Shown here: positions 47,301 to 56,981 of the stretch, in pieces
How positions within the stretch are numbered: position 1 is the first letter of the stretch
Layout: every line of letters starts with the position of its first letter
NCBI RefSeq assembly: GCF_001411805.1
Contig: NZ_CP007213.1
Span: 2,666,001-2,730,000 of the forward strand
Direction of reading: 5' to 3'
DNA: 64,000 bases
From: Burkholderia plantarii
GTDB lineage: Bacteria > Pseudomonadota > Gammaproteobacteria > Burkholderiales > Burkholderiaceae
Translations under genes and position numbers: made by a program
Notes under the pieces: generated by a model
What the model saw: the letters and a program-made list of their open reading frames with translations, nothing else
What the model was told of the DNA's origin: nothing
Database searches by the model: none

Positions 47301-50268
47301 CCTCGCCCGTGTGCGAGCCGGCGCAGCCCTTCACGTCCTCGGGCGTGCCGGCGCACAGCACCAGGCCGCCGCCGTCGCCGCCCTCGGGGCCGAGATCGAT
47401 CAGCCAGTCGGCGGCGCGGATCACGTCGAGGTTGTGCTCGATCACGACCAGCGAATGGCCGCTCGCGAGCAGCTTGCCGAACGCCTGCATCAGCTTGGCG
47501 ATGTCGTCGAAGTGCAGCCCGGTGGTGGGCTCGTCGAACATGAACAGGCGCGCGTTGCGGGCCGCCTTCGCGGCGGCGTTGCGCCCGCCGCTGCGAAACG
47601 CCGCCGCCGACTCGGCCAGGAACCCGGCCAGCTTCAGGCGCTGCGCCTCGCCGCCCGACAGCGTCGGCACCGGCTGGCCCAGCTTCACGTATTCGAGCCC
47701 GACGTCGGCGATCGGCTGCAGCACGCGCAGCACCTCCTCGTCGGCCGCGAAGAACGACGCGGCCTCGCTGACGGTCAGCTCGAGCACGTCGGCCACGCTC
47801 AGCGCGCGGCCCGCGCGCTCGATCCGCACGTCCAGGATCTCGTCGCGATAGCGCCGGCCGTCGCAGTCCGGGCAGCGCAGGTAGACGTCGCTGAGGAACT
47901 GCATCTCGATGTGCTCGAAGCCGGAGCCACCGCAGGTCGGGCAGCGGCCCTCGCCGGTGTTGAAGCTGAACATGCCGGCGCCGTAGCCGCGCTGCAGCGC
48001 GAGCGGCGCCTTCGCGAACAGCTTGCGGATCTCGTCGAACGCGCCCACGTAGCTGGCCGGGTTCGAGCGCGTGGTCTTGCCGATCGGCGACTGGTCGACG
48101 AACACCACGTCGCTGACCTGCTCGGCGCCCGCCAGGCGCCGGAACGCGCCCGGCGACTCGGTGGCCTTGCCGAGCTGGCGCGCCATGGCCGGATACAGCA
48201 CGTCCTGCAGCAGCGTCGATTTGCCGGAGCCGGACACGCCGGTCAGGCACACCAGCCGCTGCAGCGGGATCTCCACCGAGACGTCGCGCAGGTTGTGCTC
48301 GCTCGCGCCTTCCAGCACGATGCGCGGCGTCGCCGCGTCGACCGGGCGGCGTGCCCAGTTCGATGCGTGCGCAACCTGTTTGCGGCCGCCCAGGTATTCG
48401 CCCGTCAGCGTATCGGCCGCGCGGATCCCGGCCGGCGTGCCGTCGTAGACGATCGCGCCGCCGCGCTCGCCCGGCCCCGGCCCCATGTCGATCAGCCGGT
48501 CGGCCGCGAGCATCACGGACGGATCGTGCTCGACCACCACCAGCGTGTTGCCGGCGTCGCGCAGGCGCTGCATCGCCTCGACGATGCGGTTCAGGTCGCG
48601 CGGATGCAGCCCGATGCTGGGCTCGTCGAGCACGAACAGGGTCTTGGTCAGCGAGGTGCCGAGCGCCGTGGTCAGGTTGATGCGCTGCACCTCGCCGCCC
48701 GACAGCGTGCGGCTCTGGCGGTCCAGCGTCAGGTAGCCGAGGCCCACGTCGCACAGATATTTCAGGCGCGTGCGCACCTCGGCGAGCAGCAGCTTCAGCG
48801 CGTCGTCGAGCAGCGCGCTCGGCAGCGTGATCTCGTCGAAGAAGCGGCGGATGCGCTCGATCGGCAGCAGCATCAGGTCGTGGACGGTCAGGCCCGGCAG
48901 CGCCTCGAGCTGCGCGCGGGTCCAGTCGACGCCGCGCGGCAGGAAACGCGCGGCCGGCGCGAGCACGGCGTCGGCATCGGCCCGGCTGCCGAGCCGCCAC
49001 AGCAGCGATTCGGTCTTCAGGCGCGCGCCGCCGCAGACCTCGCACGGCGTGTAGCTGCGGTACTTCGACAGCAGCACGCGGATATGCATCTTGTACGCCT
49101 TCGATTCGAGGTAGCCGAAGAAGCGCTTCACGCCGTACCACTGGCGCTGCCACTCGCCGTCCCAGTCGGGCGAACCGTTGATGACCCAGTCGCGCTCGGC
49201 CTCGGTCATCTCCGACCACGGCGTGCCGCGCCGGATCCCGGCGCGCTCGGCGTAGCGCATCAGGTCGTCCTGGCATTCCTTCCACGCGGGCGTCTGCATC
49301 GGCTTGATCGCGCCGCCGCGCAGCGTCTTGCGTTCGTCCGGGATCACCAGCCCGAGATCGACGCCGATCACGCGGCCGAAGCCGCGGCAGGTCTCGCAGG
49401 CGCCGTAGGCCGAGTTGAACGAGAACAGCGCGGCCTGCGGCTCCGCGTAGCGCAGGTCGCTGTCGGGGCAGTGCAGGCCGGTGGAGAACCGCCAGATCGC
49501 GGGCTCGGCGCCCGCCGGCGCCCCGGTCCCGGCCGCCGCGTCCGTCGCGTCGGGTGCCGCGGGCAGCACGTACACGTCCACGCGTCCGCCGCCGCGCTTG
49601 AGCGACGCCTCGATCGCCTCGACCACGCGCGCCTTGTCGGTGCGGTGCAGGCGGAAGCGGTCGGCCACCACGTCGAGCACCTTGCGCGTGCCGTCGGCCG
49701 CCGCCACCTCGCGCTGCGCCTGCACGCGCGTGTAGCCGCTCGCCGACAGCCACTGCTCGACTTCCTCGGGCGTCACGCTCTCGGGCAGCTCGACCGGGAA
49801 CGTCACCACCAGCCGCGGATCGTCCGCTTCCGTGCGCGCGGCCAGCTCCGCGTAGATCGTCTCCGGCGTGTCGTGCCGCACCGGCTGCGCGGTCTGGCGG
49901 TCGAACAGCTCGGCGGCGCGCGCGTACAGCAGCTTCAGGTGGTCGTTCAGCTCGGTCATGGTGCCGACCGTCGAGCGCGAGCTGCGCACCGGATTGGTCT
50001 GGTCGATCGCGATCGCGGGCGGCACGCCGTCCACGCGGTCCACCTGCGGCCGGTCCATGCGGTCGAGGAACTGCCGCGCGTAGGCGCTGAAGGTCTCGAC
50101 ATAGCGCCGCTGGCCCTCGGCATAGAGCGTGTCGAACACCAGGCTCGACTTGCCGGACCCGGACGGACCGGTCACGACGGTCATCTCGCCCGGGCGCAGG
50201 TCGAGATCGACGTTTTTAAGATTGTGCTGGCGTGCTCCGCGAATGCGGATCAGATGGCTGGATGACAA
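44338..50268 (-). CDS. uvrA: tandem double-length UvrA excinuclease subunit
   Basis: 1976 residues, about twice the usual 940. Four ABC ATPase modules are seen: GPSGSGKSS near residue 37, then GVSGSGKST three times, each with an LSGGE signature. Cys-X2-Cys zinc elements occur in each half (CPTCGGSG with CPDCDG, CPVCG with CHTC, CPACEG with CDVC). Each half has its own Q-loop repeats ([14 protein letters not shown] and [14 protein letters not shown]), so this is an in-frame fusion of two UvrA-like proteins. UvrA recognises DNA damage and loads UvrB. The start is a TTG with GGACAGG upstream; the protein begins at once with the UvrA N-terminus [17 protein letters not shown] LexA box lies upstream and a terminator downstream. 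Confidence 0.93.
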   Translation of the reverse strand: MSSSHLIRIRGARQHNLKNVDLDLRPGEMTVVTGPSGSGKSSLVFDTLYAEGQRRYVETFSAYARQFLDRMDRPQVDRVDGVPPAIAIDQTNPVRSSRSTVGTMTELNDHLKLLYARAAELFDRQTAQPVRHDTPETIYAELAARTEADDPRLVVTFPVELPESVTPEEVEQWLSASGYTRVQAQREVAAADGTRKVLDVVADRFRLHRTDKARVVEAIEASLKRGGGRVDVYVLPAAPDATDAAAGTGAPAGAEPAIWRFSTGLHCPDSDLRYAEPQAALFSFNSAYGACETCRGFGRVIGVDLGLVIPDERKTLRGGAIKPMQTPAWKECQDDLMRYAERAGIRRGTPWSEMTEAERDWVINGSPDWDGEWQRQWYGVKRFFGYLESKAYKMHIRVLLSKYRSYTPCEVCGGARLKTESLLWRLGSRADADAVLAPAARFLPRGVDWTRAQLEALPGLTVHDLMLLPIERIRRFFDEITLPSALLDDALKLLLAEVRTRLKYLCDVGLGYLTLDRQSRTLSGGEVQRINLTTALGTSLTKTLFVLDEPSIGLHPRDLNRIVEAMQRLRDAGNTLVVVEHDPSVMLAADRLIDMGPGPGERGGAIVYDGTPAGIRAADTLTGEYLGGRKQVAHASNWARRPVDAATPRIVLEGASEHNLRDVSVEIPLQRLVCLTGVSGSGKSTLLQDVLYPAMARQLGKATESPGAFRRLAGAEQVSDVVFVDQSPIGKTTRSNPASYVGAFDEIRKLFAKAPLALQRGYGAGMFSFNTGEGRCPTCGGSGFEHIEMQFLSDVYLRCPDCDGRRYRDEILDVRIERAGRALSVADVLELTVSEAASFFAADEEVLRVLQPIADVGLEYVKLGQPVPTLSGGEAQRLKLAGFLAESAAAFRSGGRNAAAKAARNARLFMFDEPTTGLHFDDIAKLMQAFGKLLASGHSLVVIEHNLDVIRAADWLIDLGPEGGDGGGLVLCAGTPEDVKGCAGSHTGEALLQYDRAMDLQAAEDAAGYGVPLQAKLSAMRARREVEGEDVVRIVNAREHNLKALDVDIPHGKFNVITGVSGSGKSTLAFDILFHEGQRRYLESLNAYARSIVQPAGRPEVDAVYGIPPTVAIEQRLSRGGRKSTVATTSEVWHFLRLLYVKLGLQHCIHDGTPVTSQSVESIAAQLLRDHRGQHVGLLAPLVVNRKGVYTDLAKWAKARGSTHLRVDGAFVPVDPWPKLDRFREHTIELPVADLVVSPDSEAELRRRLDETLEIGKGVMHLLAPLDGLQRALAEGLPTSAIGTVKVLSVKRACPVCGTSYPELDPRMFSYNSKHGWCHTCVGTGLALTREQRAAYDDTVLGGDDRGREQTLPSDEQEPEGVGSEPCPDCGGTRLNPTARAVTFDAHPIVEVAQWTVSDTRRWIDGLQLDGRDAQIARDIVSEIGSRLAFLEEVGLGYLSLDRAAPSLSGGEAQRIRLAAQLGSNLQGVCYVLDEPTIGLHPRDNRILLDALRKLGDKGNTLVVVEHDEDTIRRADHVIDIGPGAGKRGGTLVAQGGVAELAAQPASLTGRFLAQPITHPLQPRRAVNPPDAKRGELTPERWLTVHGGRLHNLRDVTVGIPLARLVAVTGVSGSGKSTLARDVLMANLLDAVGRSVLSSPATRRARKAAGQTAPAANRRASVLARSAPRPALDVTHAWQGCESISGWESIDRVLEVDQTPIGKTPRSCPATYIGVWDTIRKLFADTLEARARGYTASRFSFNTGDGRCPACEGQGVRTIGMSFLPDVKVPCDVCHGQRFNPETLAVTWRGRNIGEVLTMEIDEAVAFFSALSNIAHPLQLMKDVGLGYLTLGQPSPTLSGGEAQRIKLVTELSKVRDDVTRRGQKPPHTLYVLDEPTVGLHMADVAKLIRVLHRLVDGGHSVVVIEHDLDVIAEADWIIDLGPEGGVGGGTIVAAAPPEALVRVRASHTGQALAPVLARGGAGEAPVASGAEVDAG

Positions 50269-50393
50269 TTGGCCTGTCCGTATGAATGGGTTGACCGGTG
50301 TTCACGAGGCCGCGCGGCCGCGAAGAAGCCGCGGGCGCGAGGCGGGCGCGGCTGGCCGAGGCGGGAACGACGCGAGATTCGACGGCTACTATA

Positions 50394-50409
50394 CTGTATA
50401 TTCATACAG
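50394..50409. promoter_or_regulatory. LexA box of uvrA
   Basis: CTGTATATTCATACAG matches the CTGT-N8-ACAG consensus perfectly and has an AT-rich core. It lies 126 bases upstream of the uvrA TTG and downstream of the MerR-gene stop, so uvrA is the only sensible target. TATAGT on the minus strand partly overlaps it (50388-50393 area) and may be the -10. This predicts SOS induction. Confidence 0.85.
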
Positions 50410-50474
50410 CTTGCTGGCGGGGCGGCGCACCCGCATGGCAACGGCGCCGGCCGGGGCGGCGGCCGCCGCTCACC

Positions 50475-50861
50475 TCAATCGACGGGCGGCACCGCGCCTT
50501 CCGACAGCGTCTTGATCAGGCGCGCCCGGCGCCGTTCGAGATCGGCGATCTGGCGCTCGATGGCCGCGAGGCGCCGGCGCTGCACCTCGCTCGTCTGCTC
50601 GCAAGACCGCGCGCCCTCGAGCAGCAGCATGCAGTCCGGAAAGCCGCGAATGTCCTCGATCGTGAAGCCGGTCGCGATCATGCGCTGGATCTGCCCGACC
50701 TGCGTGACGGCCTTGCCGGGAAACATGCGATAACCGTTGCCGGCACGCACCGAGGCGAGCAGGCCGTGCCCGTCGTAATGCCGGATCGAGCGCACGCTCG
50801 CGCCAGTGCGGCGCGCGAGTTCGCCGATCGTCAGCGGTTCGGGGGAAGGCATCGTGTTCAT
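50475..50861 (-). CDS. MerR-family regulator
   Basis: 128 residues. The winged helix is LTIGELARRTGASVRSIRHY, then DGHGLLASVRAGNGYRMFPG. A long coiled-coil helix (about 85-120, QRRRLAAIERQIADLERRRA) dimerises it. Only one cysteine pair-like region (PDCM, SCEQ) is present and the CxxC metal loop at the end is absent, so a metal sensor is unlikely. The ATG at 50861 is taken; another ATG three codons in is possible. It is divergent from alpha/beta hydrolase genes across a classic MerR-type operator. Confidence 0.87.
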   Translation of the reverse strand: MNTMPSPEPLTIGELARRTGASVRSIRHYDGHGLLASVRAGNGYRMFPGKAVTQVGQIQRMIATGFTIEDIRGFPDCMLLLEGARSCEQTSEVQRRRLAAIERQIADLERRRARLIKTLSEGAVPPVD

Positions 50862-50885
50862 GCCGCGCAGGCTAGCACGATTCGC

Positions 50886-50916
50886 TTGACTCTCACATCG
50901 GTGTGAGGGTTCAGAG
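50886..50916 (+). promoter_or_regulatory. MerR-type promoter/operator for the hydrolase genes
   Basis: TTGACT (-35, 50886-50891) is followed by a spacer containing the perfect dyad CTCACA-TCGG-TGTGAG (50892-50907). A 19-base spacer would place the -10 at TCAGAG (50911-50916), a weak hexamer. A long spacer with a centred dyad is the hallmark of promoters that MerR proteins activate by DNA distortion. It lies between the MerR start and the hydrolase start at 50948. Confidence 0.65.
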
Positions 50917-50947
50917 TGGCGGCTCCCTCGCTTCCCAAGGAATCGCC

Positions 50948-51880
50948 ATGTTGTCCCGCACGCTCTCCCGTCTGTTGACTGCCGGCGTTGCCGCCGTCTC
51001 GCTGCATGCCGCCGCCGCCCCGGGCGACGCAAGCGCCGCGCCCGCCCCCACCCGCTACACCGTCACCTCGGCCGACGGCGTGAAGCTCGCCGTGCAGGAA
51101 AGCGGCAACCCCGACGGCGCGCCGATCATCCTCGTCCACGGCCTGCTCGGCAGCCGCCTGGACTGGGACGCGCAGTTGCAAGGCCCGGCGCTGCGCCAAT
51201 ACCGGATCATCACCTACGACCTGCGCGGCCACGGCCTGTCCGACCGGCCGTCCGGCGCCGAGCCGTATCACGACGGGCGCCGCTGGGGCGACGACCTGGC
51301 GGCCGTGATCGCCGGCTCGCACGCGCGCAGGCCGGTGGTGGTGGGCTGGTCGCTCGGCGGCGTGGTGATCTCGAACTACCTCGCCGCGCACGGCGATGCT
51401 GACATCGCCGGCGCCGTTTACGTGGACGGCGTGGTGGAGCTGACGCCGCGGTTGCTGGTCGCGCATCCGGACGTCTATCGCGACATGAATTCGCCGGACC
51501 TGAGGACGCATCTGGACGGCGAACGCGCGTTCCTCGCGCTCTGCTTCCAGCATCGCCCCGCCGCCGTCACGTTCGAGCGGCTGCTCGCCAACGCCGCGCT
51601 GGCGTCGTGGGACATGCAGCGCGAGATCCCGACCATGACCGCGTTCGCGGCCGAGGGGCTGGGCCGGGCGCGGGTGCCGCTGCTGTTCCTGTACGGCGGA
51701 CGCGACGCGCTGGTCGACACGCCGGCCACGCTGGCACGCGCCCGTGAGCTGAACCCGCGCATCGCCAGCAAGGTGTATGCCGAATCGGGCCACGCGCCGT
51801 TCATCGAGGAGCCGGCGCGCTTCAACCGCGATCTGGCCGCGTTCGTGAAGACGGCGACCGCCCCGGCCGCCGGGCAATGA
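50948..51880 (+). CDS. secreted or periplasmic alpha/beta hydrolase
   Basis: 310 residues. A signal peptide is likely (MLSRTLSRLLTAGVAAVSLH, cleavage near AAAAPGDASA). The alpha/beta fold shows the oxyanion HGLLGSR, the nucleophile Ser135 in VVGWSLGG, the acid in GGRDALVDT and the His in ESGHAPFIEE. AAGGAA precedes the ATG. First gene after the MerR operator; a second hydrolase follows 32 bases later. Substrate unknown. Confidence 0.88.
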   Translation: MLSRTLSRLLTAGVAAVSLHAAAAPGDASAAPAPTRYTVTSADGVKLAVQESGNPDGAPIILVHGLLGSRLDWDAQLQGPALRQYRIITYDLRGHGLSDRPSGAEPYHDGRRWGDDLAAVIAGSHARRPVVVGWSLGGVVISNYLAAHGDADIAGAVYVDGVVELTPRLLVAHPDVYRDMNSPDLRTHLDGERAFLALCFQHRPAAVTFERLLANAALASWDMQREIPTMTAFAAEGLGRARVPLLFLYGGRDALVDTPATLARARELNPRIASKVYAESGHAPFIEEPARFNRDLAAFVKTATAPAAGQ

Positions 51881-51912
51881 GGCATCATCGGCCTCGAGCA
51901 AAGGAGAACATC

Positions 51913-52662
51913 ATGCCCCACCAGATCACGCCGGTCGACCCGCGGGACGCGTTTCCCGGCTTTGCCGCGCTCGACGCGGAAGCCGGCGGCGTCGCGTTTC
52001 GAGGCCGGATCGGCGGCGCCGGCGCGCCGGTGCTGCTGCTGCACGGCTATCCGCAGACCCACTTCGCGTGGCGCCGGATCGCGCCGGCGCTGGCGCGCTC
52101 GCACCGCGTGATCGTGCCGGACCTGCCCGGCTACGGCGCGAGCCGGATCCGCCACGACACGCCGCGCTGGACCAAGCGGCGCGTGGCCGAGGCGCTCGTC
52201 GCGCTGATGCGCGGGCTCGGCCACGAACGCTTCGCCGTGGTGGGCCATGATCGCGGCGCGCGCGCCGCCTACCGGCTCGCGCTCGATCATCCCGCGCGCG
52301 TGAGCGCCTGCGCCTCGCTCGCCGTGATTCCGACGCTCGACGCCTATCGCCGGGCGTTTCGCGATCCGGCCGTGCGCCACGCGATCTGCGAGGACTATCG
52401 CGCCGCCGCCGCGGAAGACCGCGAGCACGACGCGCACGATCTCGCGGCGGGCCGCCGGCTGGCCTGCCCGGTACTCGTGCTGTGGAGCGAGGCCGAGCGA
52501 AAGGCGGCCGCGACCTCGCCGGTCGACGTCTGGTCGCGCTGGGCCGACCGCGTGACGGGCGCCGCCCTGCCCGGCGGCCACCTGCTGCCCGAGGATGCGC
52601 CGAACGAGGTGCTGGCCCGGCTTGGCGCGTTCCTGCCCGGGGCATCCGAACCCGCATCCTGA
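51913..52662 (+). CDS. haloacetate-dehalogenase-like alpha/beta hydrolase lacking the cap
   Basis: 249 residues. The core matches fluoroacetate/haloacetate dehalogenases: HGYPQTHFAWRRIAP, VPDLPGYGASR, the nucleophile Asp113 in VVGHDRGARAAYRLALDHP, CEDYRAAA and the catalytic His223 in PGGHLLPEDAP. Family members have about 290-300 residues, with a helical cap of about 60 between LDILPT and the CEDYRA block. Here VIPTL joins directly to DAYRRAFRDP, so the cap, with the His-Trp pair that holds the halide, is missing in frame. AAAGGAGAA precedes the ATG. Cotranscribed with the upstream hydrolase under MerR control, presumably. Activity on halo-acids is doubtful. Confidence 0.85.
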   Translation: MPHQITPVDPRDAFPGFAALDAEAGGVAFRGRIGGAGAPVLLLHGYPQTHFAWRRIAPALARSHRVIVPDLPGYGASRIRHDTPRWTKRRVAEALVALMRGLGHERFAVVGHDRGARAAYRLALDHPARVSACASLAVIPTLDAYRRAFRDPAVRHAICEDYRAAAAEDREHDAHDLAAGRRLACPVLVLWSEAERKAAATSPVDVWSRWADRVTGAALPGGHLLPEDAPNEVLARLGAFLPGASEPAS

Positions 52663-52739
52663 TCACTCGCCCCGAACCGCGCGCCACGCGCCGTGCGACC
52701 GGTCCCGCGCGCCGGCACGAGGCCGGCAGGCGCCGCGGC

Positions 52740-52745
52740 TATAAT
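52740..52745 (+). promoter_or_regulatory. -10 box of the FKBP gene
   Basis: A consensus TATAAT 28 bases before the FKBP start. The expected -35 position (about 52717-52722) has no consensus hexamer. Position alone makes it the likely promoter. Confidence 0.45.
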
Positions 52746-52772
52746 CGCTGCGCCATCCAACGAGGACATCGC

Positions 52773-53171
52773 ATGAAATCAGTGATCGCTTTACTCGCCG
52801 CTTCCGCCTTCGCTTCCACCGCGTTCGCCGCCAACCCGATCGAGAAGCTGCCGTCGGGCGTGATCGTCGAACAGCTGAAGGCCGGCACCGGCCCGCAACC
52901 GACCGCGAGCGACGTGGTGCGCGTGAACTATCGCGGCACGCTCGCGAACGGCACCGAGTTCGACAGCTCGGCCCAGCATGGCGGCCCGGCCACGTTCCCG
53001 CTCGGCCAGGTGATCCCGTGCTGGACGCAGGGCGTGCAGAAGAGGAAGGTGGGCGGCAAGGCGAAGCTGACCTGTCCGGCCGCGACCGCCTACGGCAGCC
53101 GCGCCGTCGGCACGATCCCGCCGAACAGCGACCTGATCTTCGAGGTCGAGCTGGTGGGCATCGGACAGTAA
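52773..53171 (+). CDS. secreted FKBP-type peptidyl-prolyl isomerase
   Basis: 132 residues. Signal peptide MKSVIALLAASAFASTAFA with cleavage before ANP. The FKBP domain has VRVNYRGTLANGTEFDSS, FPLGQVIPCWTQGVQKRKVG and PPNSDLIFEVELVGIG, including the Tyr, Asp, Phe and Trp of the active pocket. The usual GYG-A-G loop appears as TAYGSRAVGTIPPNS. GAGGAC precedes the ATG. A short, probably periplasmic, Mip-like folding helper. Confidence 0.9.
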   Translation: MKSVIALLAASAFASTAFAANPIEKLPSGVIVEQLKAGTGPQPTASDVVRVNYRGTLANGTEFDSSAQHGGPATFPLGQVIPCWTQGVQKRKVGGKAKLTCPAATAYGSRAVGTIPPNSDLIFEVELVGIGQ

Positions 53172-53609
53172 CGCAGCTGTCGACGCGAGCCGGCGGCCTT
53201 CCGCCGGCTCGCGGTCGAGACACGGCATGGACCGGTCGGCCGATCCCGCCCGGATCCAAGCGCTACCCCCATGCATCGCCGATCCCGTGATGACGACCGG
53301 CCTGCTCCGGAATAAAAAAATGCCCCCGGCCCGCAATCCGTAGGATTCCGAAAAGCCATCTCCCGGTTTCGCCGAACAGCGGGCAATGCATGCGCCCCAC
53401 GCCCCCATCCACGAGCGGCGGTCGCGCAAGCGTCGGAGAATCGCACGGCCGCGCCTTGCCCTGTCGTCCCGGCCCATGCCGGCGCGGCCGAGCCGTCCGG
53501 ATTCGGCATTTCCATATCGTTACCAAACCGATTTATCATTGCTCGTCCAACCGGCGCGCGGGCGGCCCTTGCCGTTCCCGCGCCGCGGTCGCTTCCCATC
53601 TCCTTTCGT
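53172..53609. other. intergenic region, 438 bases
   Basis: Begins with the FKBP hairpin (separate entry). 53310-53330 carries a run of seven A beside a C/G-rich block, which would be a T-tract on the minus strand, but no hairpin fits it. 53505-53545 is AT-rich and is the probable promoter of the diguanylate cyclase. No gene recognised. Confidence 0.4.
53185..53212 (+). terminator. hairpin after the FKBP gene
   Basis: GCGAGCCGGCGG with its exact complement forms a 12-base stem around a CCTT tetraloop, 13 bases after the stop codon. GGTCGAGA follows with no T run, so it may be a terminator without tail or a 3'-end stabiliser. Confidence 0.55.
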
Positions 53610-55391
53610 ATGCTGACAACCGAAACCGGCGGGACCCGGGTCGCGCCAGCCGGCAGCCCGCAGGCGGATGCCGAATGCATCGCGCTGCTGCATCTGGCCC
53701 GCGCGCATTTCGGTAGCGCCGCGGCGCTGATCGTGGTCCCGGCCGCCGGCGGTCCGCATCCGCTGGCCTGCGTCGGCGCGTGGCCGATGCCGATACCGAC
53801 CGATCCGTTCACGCACGCCGCCGGCCATGCGGCTTCCGGCGCGGCGCCGGCCGTGCTGCCCGCCGCGGGCGAGGTCTGGCCGCCGCTGCCCACCGTCGCC
53901 TCCACCGAAGCTTCCGGCTGCTATGCCGCCTGCGCATTGCACGGCCGCCACGGCGGCCACCTCGGCACGCTGCTGCTGCTCGACACGGCGCCGCGCACGC
54001 TCGACGCCGCCCGGCACGCGTTCCTCGCGCAGCTGGCCACGGCGGCCGGCCCGGCGCTGGAGCGCGTGCTGGCCAGCCCCGCCGGTGACGGCGCCGACGC
54101 GCCGATCGCGCACGATCTGGTCGCACTGGCGCTGAAAGGCAGCGGCACCGGCATCTGGGATCGCGACATCGCCAAAGGCGAGATCCATTACTCGGCGGAA
54201 TGGAAGGCGATGCTCGGCTACGAGCCGCACGAACTCGGCAACCGCATCGAGGACGCGGTGGAGCGCGTACACCCCGACGATCGCGCTTACGTGCAGGCCG
54301 AGATGCGCATGCACTTCGAGGGCGGCTCGGACCGCTACGAGGTGGAACACCGGATTCGCTGCAAGGACGGCAGCTACAAGTGGATCTGCAGCCGCGGCAA
54401 GGTGGTGAGCCGCGACATCGCGGGCCGCGCGCTGCGGATGGTCGGCGCGACCACCGACATCACCGCGCTGCGCGAGGCGGCCACGCGCCATCAGCAGACC
54501 ATCGACCTGATCACGAACCTGACCGACGAGGTGGACGGCCTCGTGTTCCAGTATCGCGAGACGGCGGACGGCCAGCGCTTCTTCAGCTACGCGAGCCGCG
54601 GCATCGGGCAGATCTACGAACTCGAGGCGCGGGACGTGGCAACCAGCGCGGACGCGGTCGACGCGCGCATCGATCCGCGCGACCTGGCGGCCTACCGGCG
54701 CTCGCTGCGCGAGTCGGCCGCGAACCTCACGCCGTGGCGCCTCGAATACCGCGTGTGGCTGCCGCGCCAGGGCCTGCGCTGGCGGCAGGGCGAGGCGCGC
54801 CCGCGGCGGCTGCCCGAGGGCGGCACGCTATGGCACGGCTTCATCACCGACGCGACCGAGCGCAAGCGGATCGAGGCCGAGCTGCACGAGCTCGCCACCA
54901 TCGACCATCTGACCGAACTCGCGAACCGGCGCGACTTCCTCGCGCAGAGCGAGGCGGAATTCGCGCGGCTGCGGCGCGTCGGCAACGGCGTGGCCGCCGT
55001 GCTGATGCTCGACCTCGATCACTTCAAGGCCCTCAACGACCGCTGGGGCCATGCGCTCGGCGATCGCGCGCTGCGCCACTTCGCGCAGCTGCTGAGGCAG
55101 GAGGCGCGCAGCAGCGATATCGTCGGACGTATCGGCGGCGAGGAATTCGCCGTGGTGCTGCCGGGCCTCGGCATCGACGCCGCGATCGCGTTCGGGATGC
55201 GGCTGCAGCGGCGCGTGAGCGCCTCGCCGCTCGTCGTCGACGACCTGCGGGTGGCGTTGACGGTCAGCATCGGCATCGACCGGATGATGCCGACCGATCC
55301 CGGCGTCGATCAGGTGCTCACGCGCTGCGACAAGGCGCTGTATCTCGCCAAGGCACGCGGGCGCAACCGCGTCGAGCTGTACGGCGAGTGA
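53610..55391 (+). CDS. diguanylate cyclase with GAF-like and two PAS domains
   Basis: 593 residues, no membrane helix. Residues about 15-165 look like a GAF-type sensor. A PAS/PAC follows (about 170-290, GIWDRDIAKGEIHYSAEWKA and KDGSYKWICSRGKVVSRD). A second PAS (about 295-425) precedes a GGDEF domain with DLDHFKALNDRWGHALGD. The active loop is GGEEF at 509-513, so it should make c-di-GMP. The inhibitory I-site RxxD is present as RSSD, five residues before GGEEF. No EAL domain is fused. It converges with a chemotaxis receptor. Confidence 0.92.
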   Translation: MLTTETGGTRVAPAGSPQADAECIALLHLARAHFGSAAALIVVPAAGGPHPLACVGAWPMPIPTDPFTHAAGHAASGAAPAVLPAAGEVWPPLPTVASTEASGCYAACALHGRHGGHLGTLLLLDTAPRTLDAARHAFLAQLATAAGPALERVLASPAGDGADAPIAHDLVALALKGSGTGIWDRDIAKGEIHYSAEWKAMLGYEPHELGNRIEDAVERVHPDDRAYVQAEMRMHFEGGSDRYEVEHRIRCKDGSYKWICSRGKVVSRDIAGRALRMVGATTDITALREAATRHQQTIDLITNLTDEVDGLVFQYRETADGQRFFSYASRGIGQIYELEARDVATSADAVDARIDPRDLAAYRRSLRESAANLTPWRLEYRVWLPRQGLRWRQGEARPRRLPEGGTLWHGFITDATERKRIEAELHELATIDHLTELANRRDFLAQSEAEFARLRRVGNGVAAVLMLDLDHFKALNDRWGHALGDRALRHFAQLLRQEARSSDIVGRIGGEEFAVVLPGLGIDAAIAFGMRLQRRVSASPLVVDDLRVALTVSIGIDRMMPTDPGVDQVLTRCDKALYLAKARGRNRVELYGE

Positions 55392-55396
55392 GGCGG

Positions 55397-55415
55397 GCGA
55401 CGCGCGCTGCGTCGC
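55397..55415. terminator. hairpin between convergent genes
   Basis: GCGACGC and GCGTCGC pair around a 5-base loop in the 45-base gap between the diguanylate cyclase and the receptor gene ends. No T-tract on either side; possible bidirectional terminator. Confidence 0.35.
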
Positions 55416-55436
55416 GCGCGCCCGCGCATCAACCGA

Positions 55437-56981
55437 TCAGGCCAGCCGGAACGACGATGCCGCGGCCTCCAGCTGGCGCGCCTGCGTTTCGAGCGAGCCC
55501 GCCGCCGCCGCGGCCTCCTCCACCAGCGCCGCGTTCTGCTGCGTCACCTGCTCCATCTGCGCGACGGCCTGACCGATCTGCACGATGCCGCTCGCCTGCT
55601 CGCCCGACTCCGTCGAGATCTCCTGCACGATGCCCGCCACGCGCTGCACGGCCCGCACCGTCTCGTCGATCGCGGCGCCGGCCTGGGCCACCTGCGTGTT
55701 GCCGGCCCGCACCTTGCCGAGCGAATCGTCGATCAGCACGCGGATCTCGCGCGCGGCACCCGCGCTGCGCTGCGCGAGCGTGCGCACCTCGCTGGCCACC
55801 ACCGCGAAGCCGCGGCCCTGCTCGCCGGCGCGCGCCGCCTCCACCGCCGCGTTCAGCGCGAGGATGTTGGTCTGGAACGCGATGCCGTCGATCACGCCGA
55901 TCATCTCGGCCATCCGCGAGGCGCTGCCGTCGATGCCGTTCATGGTCGAGACCACGCCGCGCACCATCTCGCCGCCGCGCGTCGCCAGCTGCGCCGCCTC
56001 GCCGGCGAGCGAACTCGCGGTGCGGGCGTTCTCGGCGTTGCGCGTGACGGTGGCGCTCAGCTCCTGCATGCTCGCGGCCGTCTGCTCGAGCGCGGCCGAC
56101 TGCTGCTCGGTGCGCGACGACAGGTCGAGGTTGCCGGCCGCGATCTGCCGCGCGCCCACGTTCACCGAATCCGAGCTGCTCAGCACCTGCCGCACGGTGC
56201 GCGTGAGGCCGCCCTTCATCCGCTCGATGGCGCCGAACAGGCGGCCCACCTCGTTGTCGCCGGCGCGCGGGATCGCGATGCCGAGGTCGCCGTCGGCCAC
56301 CCGGTCGAGCAGCCGCACCACCTCGTTCAGCGGCCGCACCACCAGGCCGCGCAGCGCGAAGTGCATGCCCACCACCAGGCCGAGCGCCGCCACCACGCCG
56401 AACCCGACCAGCCGGACCACCATCGCGTAGCGCGCCGCGCCGAGATCGGCCTCGGCCTGCGCGAGCCGGCCGGCCTGCTGCTGGAAGCGCTCGAGCGCCG
56501 CCGAATAGGCCGCGCCCGAGGCCGTGATGTCGGTGGTGTTGATCGCCGCGTAGCGGGCGGGGTCGTTGTCACGCAGCGCATCGAGGCCGCGCTGCACCGC
56601 GTCCGCATGGGTTCGCGCGAGCCGCACGATGTCCTGCCGCAGCGCCTCGTCGTGCCCTTCGATGGCCGGCGCGTCGGCGAACGCCTGCAGTTCCGCCGCC
56701 GACTTGTCGAGGCTGCCCTGCGCGCTGCCGATCGCGCCGGTATCGACCGAGGCCTGCTCGCGGGCGGTGCTGTAGGCACGCACCAGCGCGCTGCGCGCGC
56801 GCGTCATGTCCTTGTAGGCGTCGTTGAGCCGGATCACGCGTGCCGAGATGGCATGGACGCGGCTCGTCGAGCCGTTCGCCGCATGCAGCGACGCGATCCC
56901 CGTCGCGCCGCCGAACACGATCATCACGCCGAAGATCGCGAGGACGAACAACAACCCCATTCGTATGCTGATATTTCTCAT
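55437..56981 (-). CDS. methyl-accepting chemotaxis protein
   Basis: 514 residues. TM1 is near 8-32 ([20 protein letters not shown]), the periplasmic domain of about 150 residues is helical (Tar-type four-helix bundle), and TM2 near 190-212 is followed by HAMP ([20 protein letters not shown]). The signalling hairpin has the conserved tip [20 protein letters not shown] and [20 protein letters not shown]. No NWETF-type tether is seen at the C-terminus (ends SSFRLA). It senses an unknown small molecule and signals to CheA. Confidence 0.93.
   Translation of the reverse strand: MRNISIRMGLLFVLAIFGVMIVFGGATGIASLHAANGSTSRVHAISARVIRLNDAYKDMTRARSALVRAYSTAREQASVDTGAIGSAQGSLDKSAAELQAFADAPAIEGHDEALRQDIVRLARTHADAVQRGLDALRDNDPARYAAINTTDITASGAAYSAALERFQQQAGRLAQAEADLGAARYAMVVRLVGFGVVAALGLVVGMHFALRGLVVRPLNEVVRLLDRVADGDLGIAIPRAGDNEVGRLFGAIERMKGGLTRTVRQVLSSSDSVNVGARQIAAGNLDLSSRTEQQSAALEQTAASMQELSATVTRNAENARTASSLAGEAAQLATRGGEMVRGVVSTMNGIDGSASRMAEMIGVIDGIAFQTNILALNAAVEAARAGEQGRGFAVVASEVRTLAQRSAGAAREIRVLIDDSLGKVRAGNTQVAQAGAAIDETVRAVQRVAGIVQEISTESGEQASGIVQIGQAVAQMEQVTQQNAALVEEAAAAAGSLETQARQLEAAASSFRLA

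Noticed and set aside
44245..50265. A very long open frame antisense to uvrA
   Set aside because: It mirrors the codon pattern of the GC-rich uvrA gene. The translation is an Arg/Ala/His-rich repeat-like string without domains, while the opposite strand has four ATPase modules.
53310..53330. A minus-strand T-tract as a terminator or small RNA end
   Set aside because: No stem of useful length precedes it and there is no minus-strand gene upstream.
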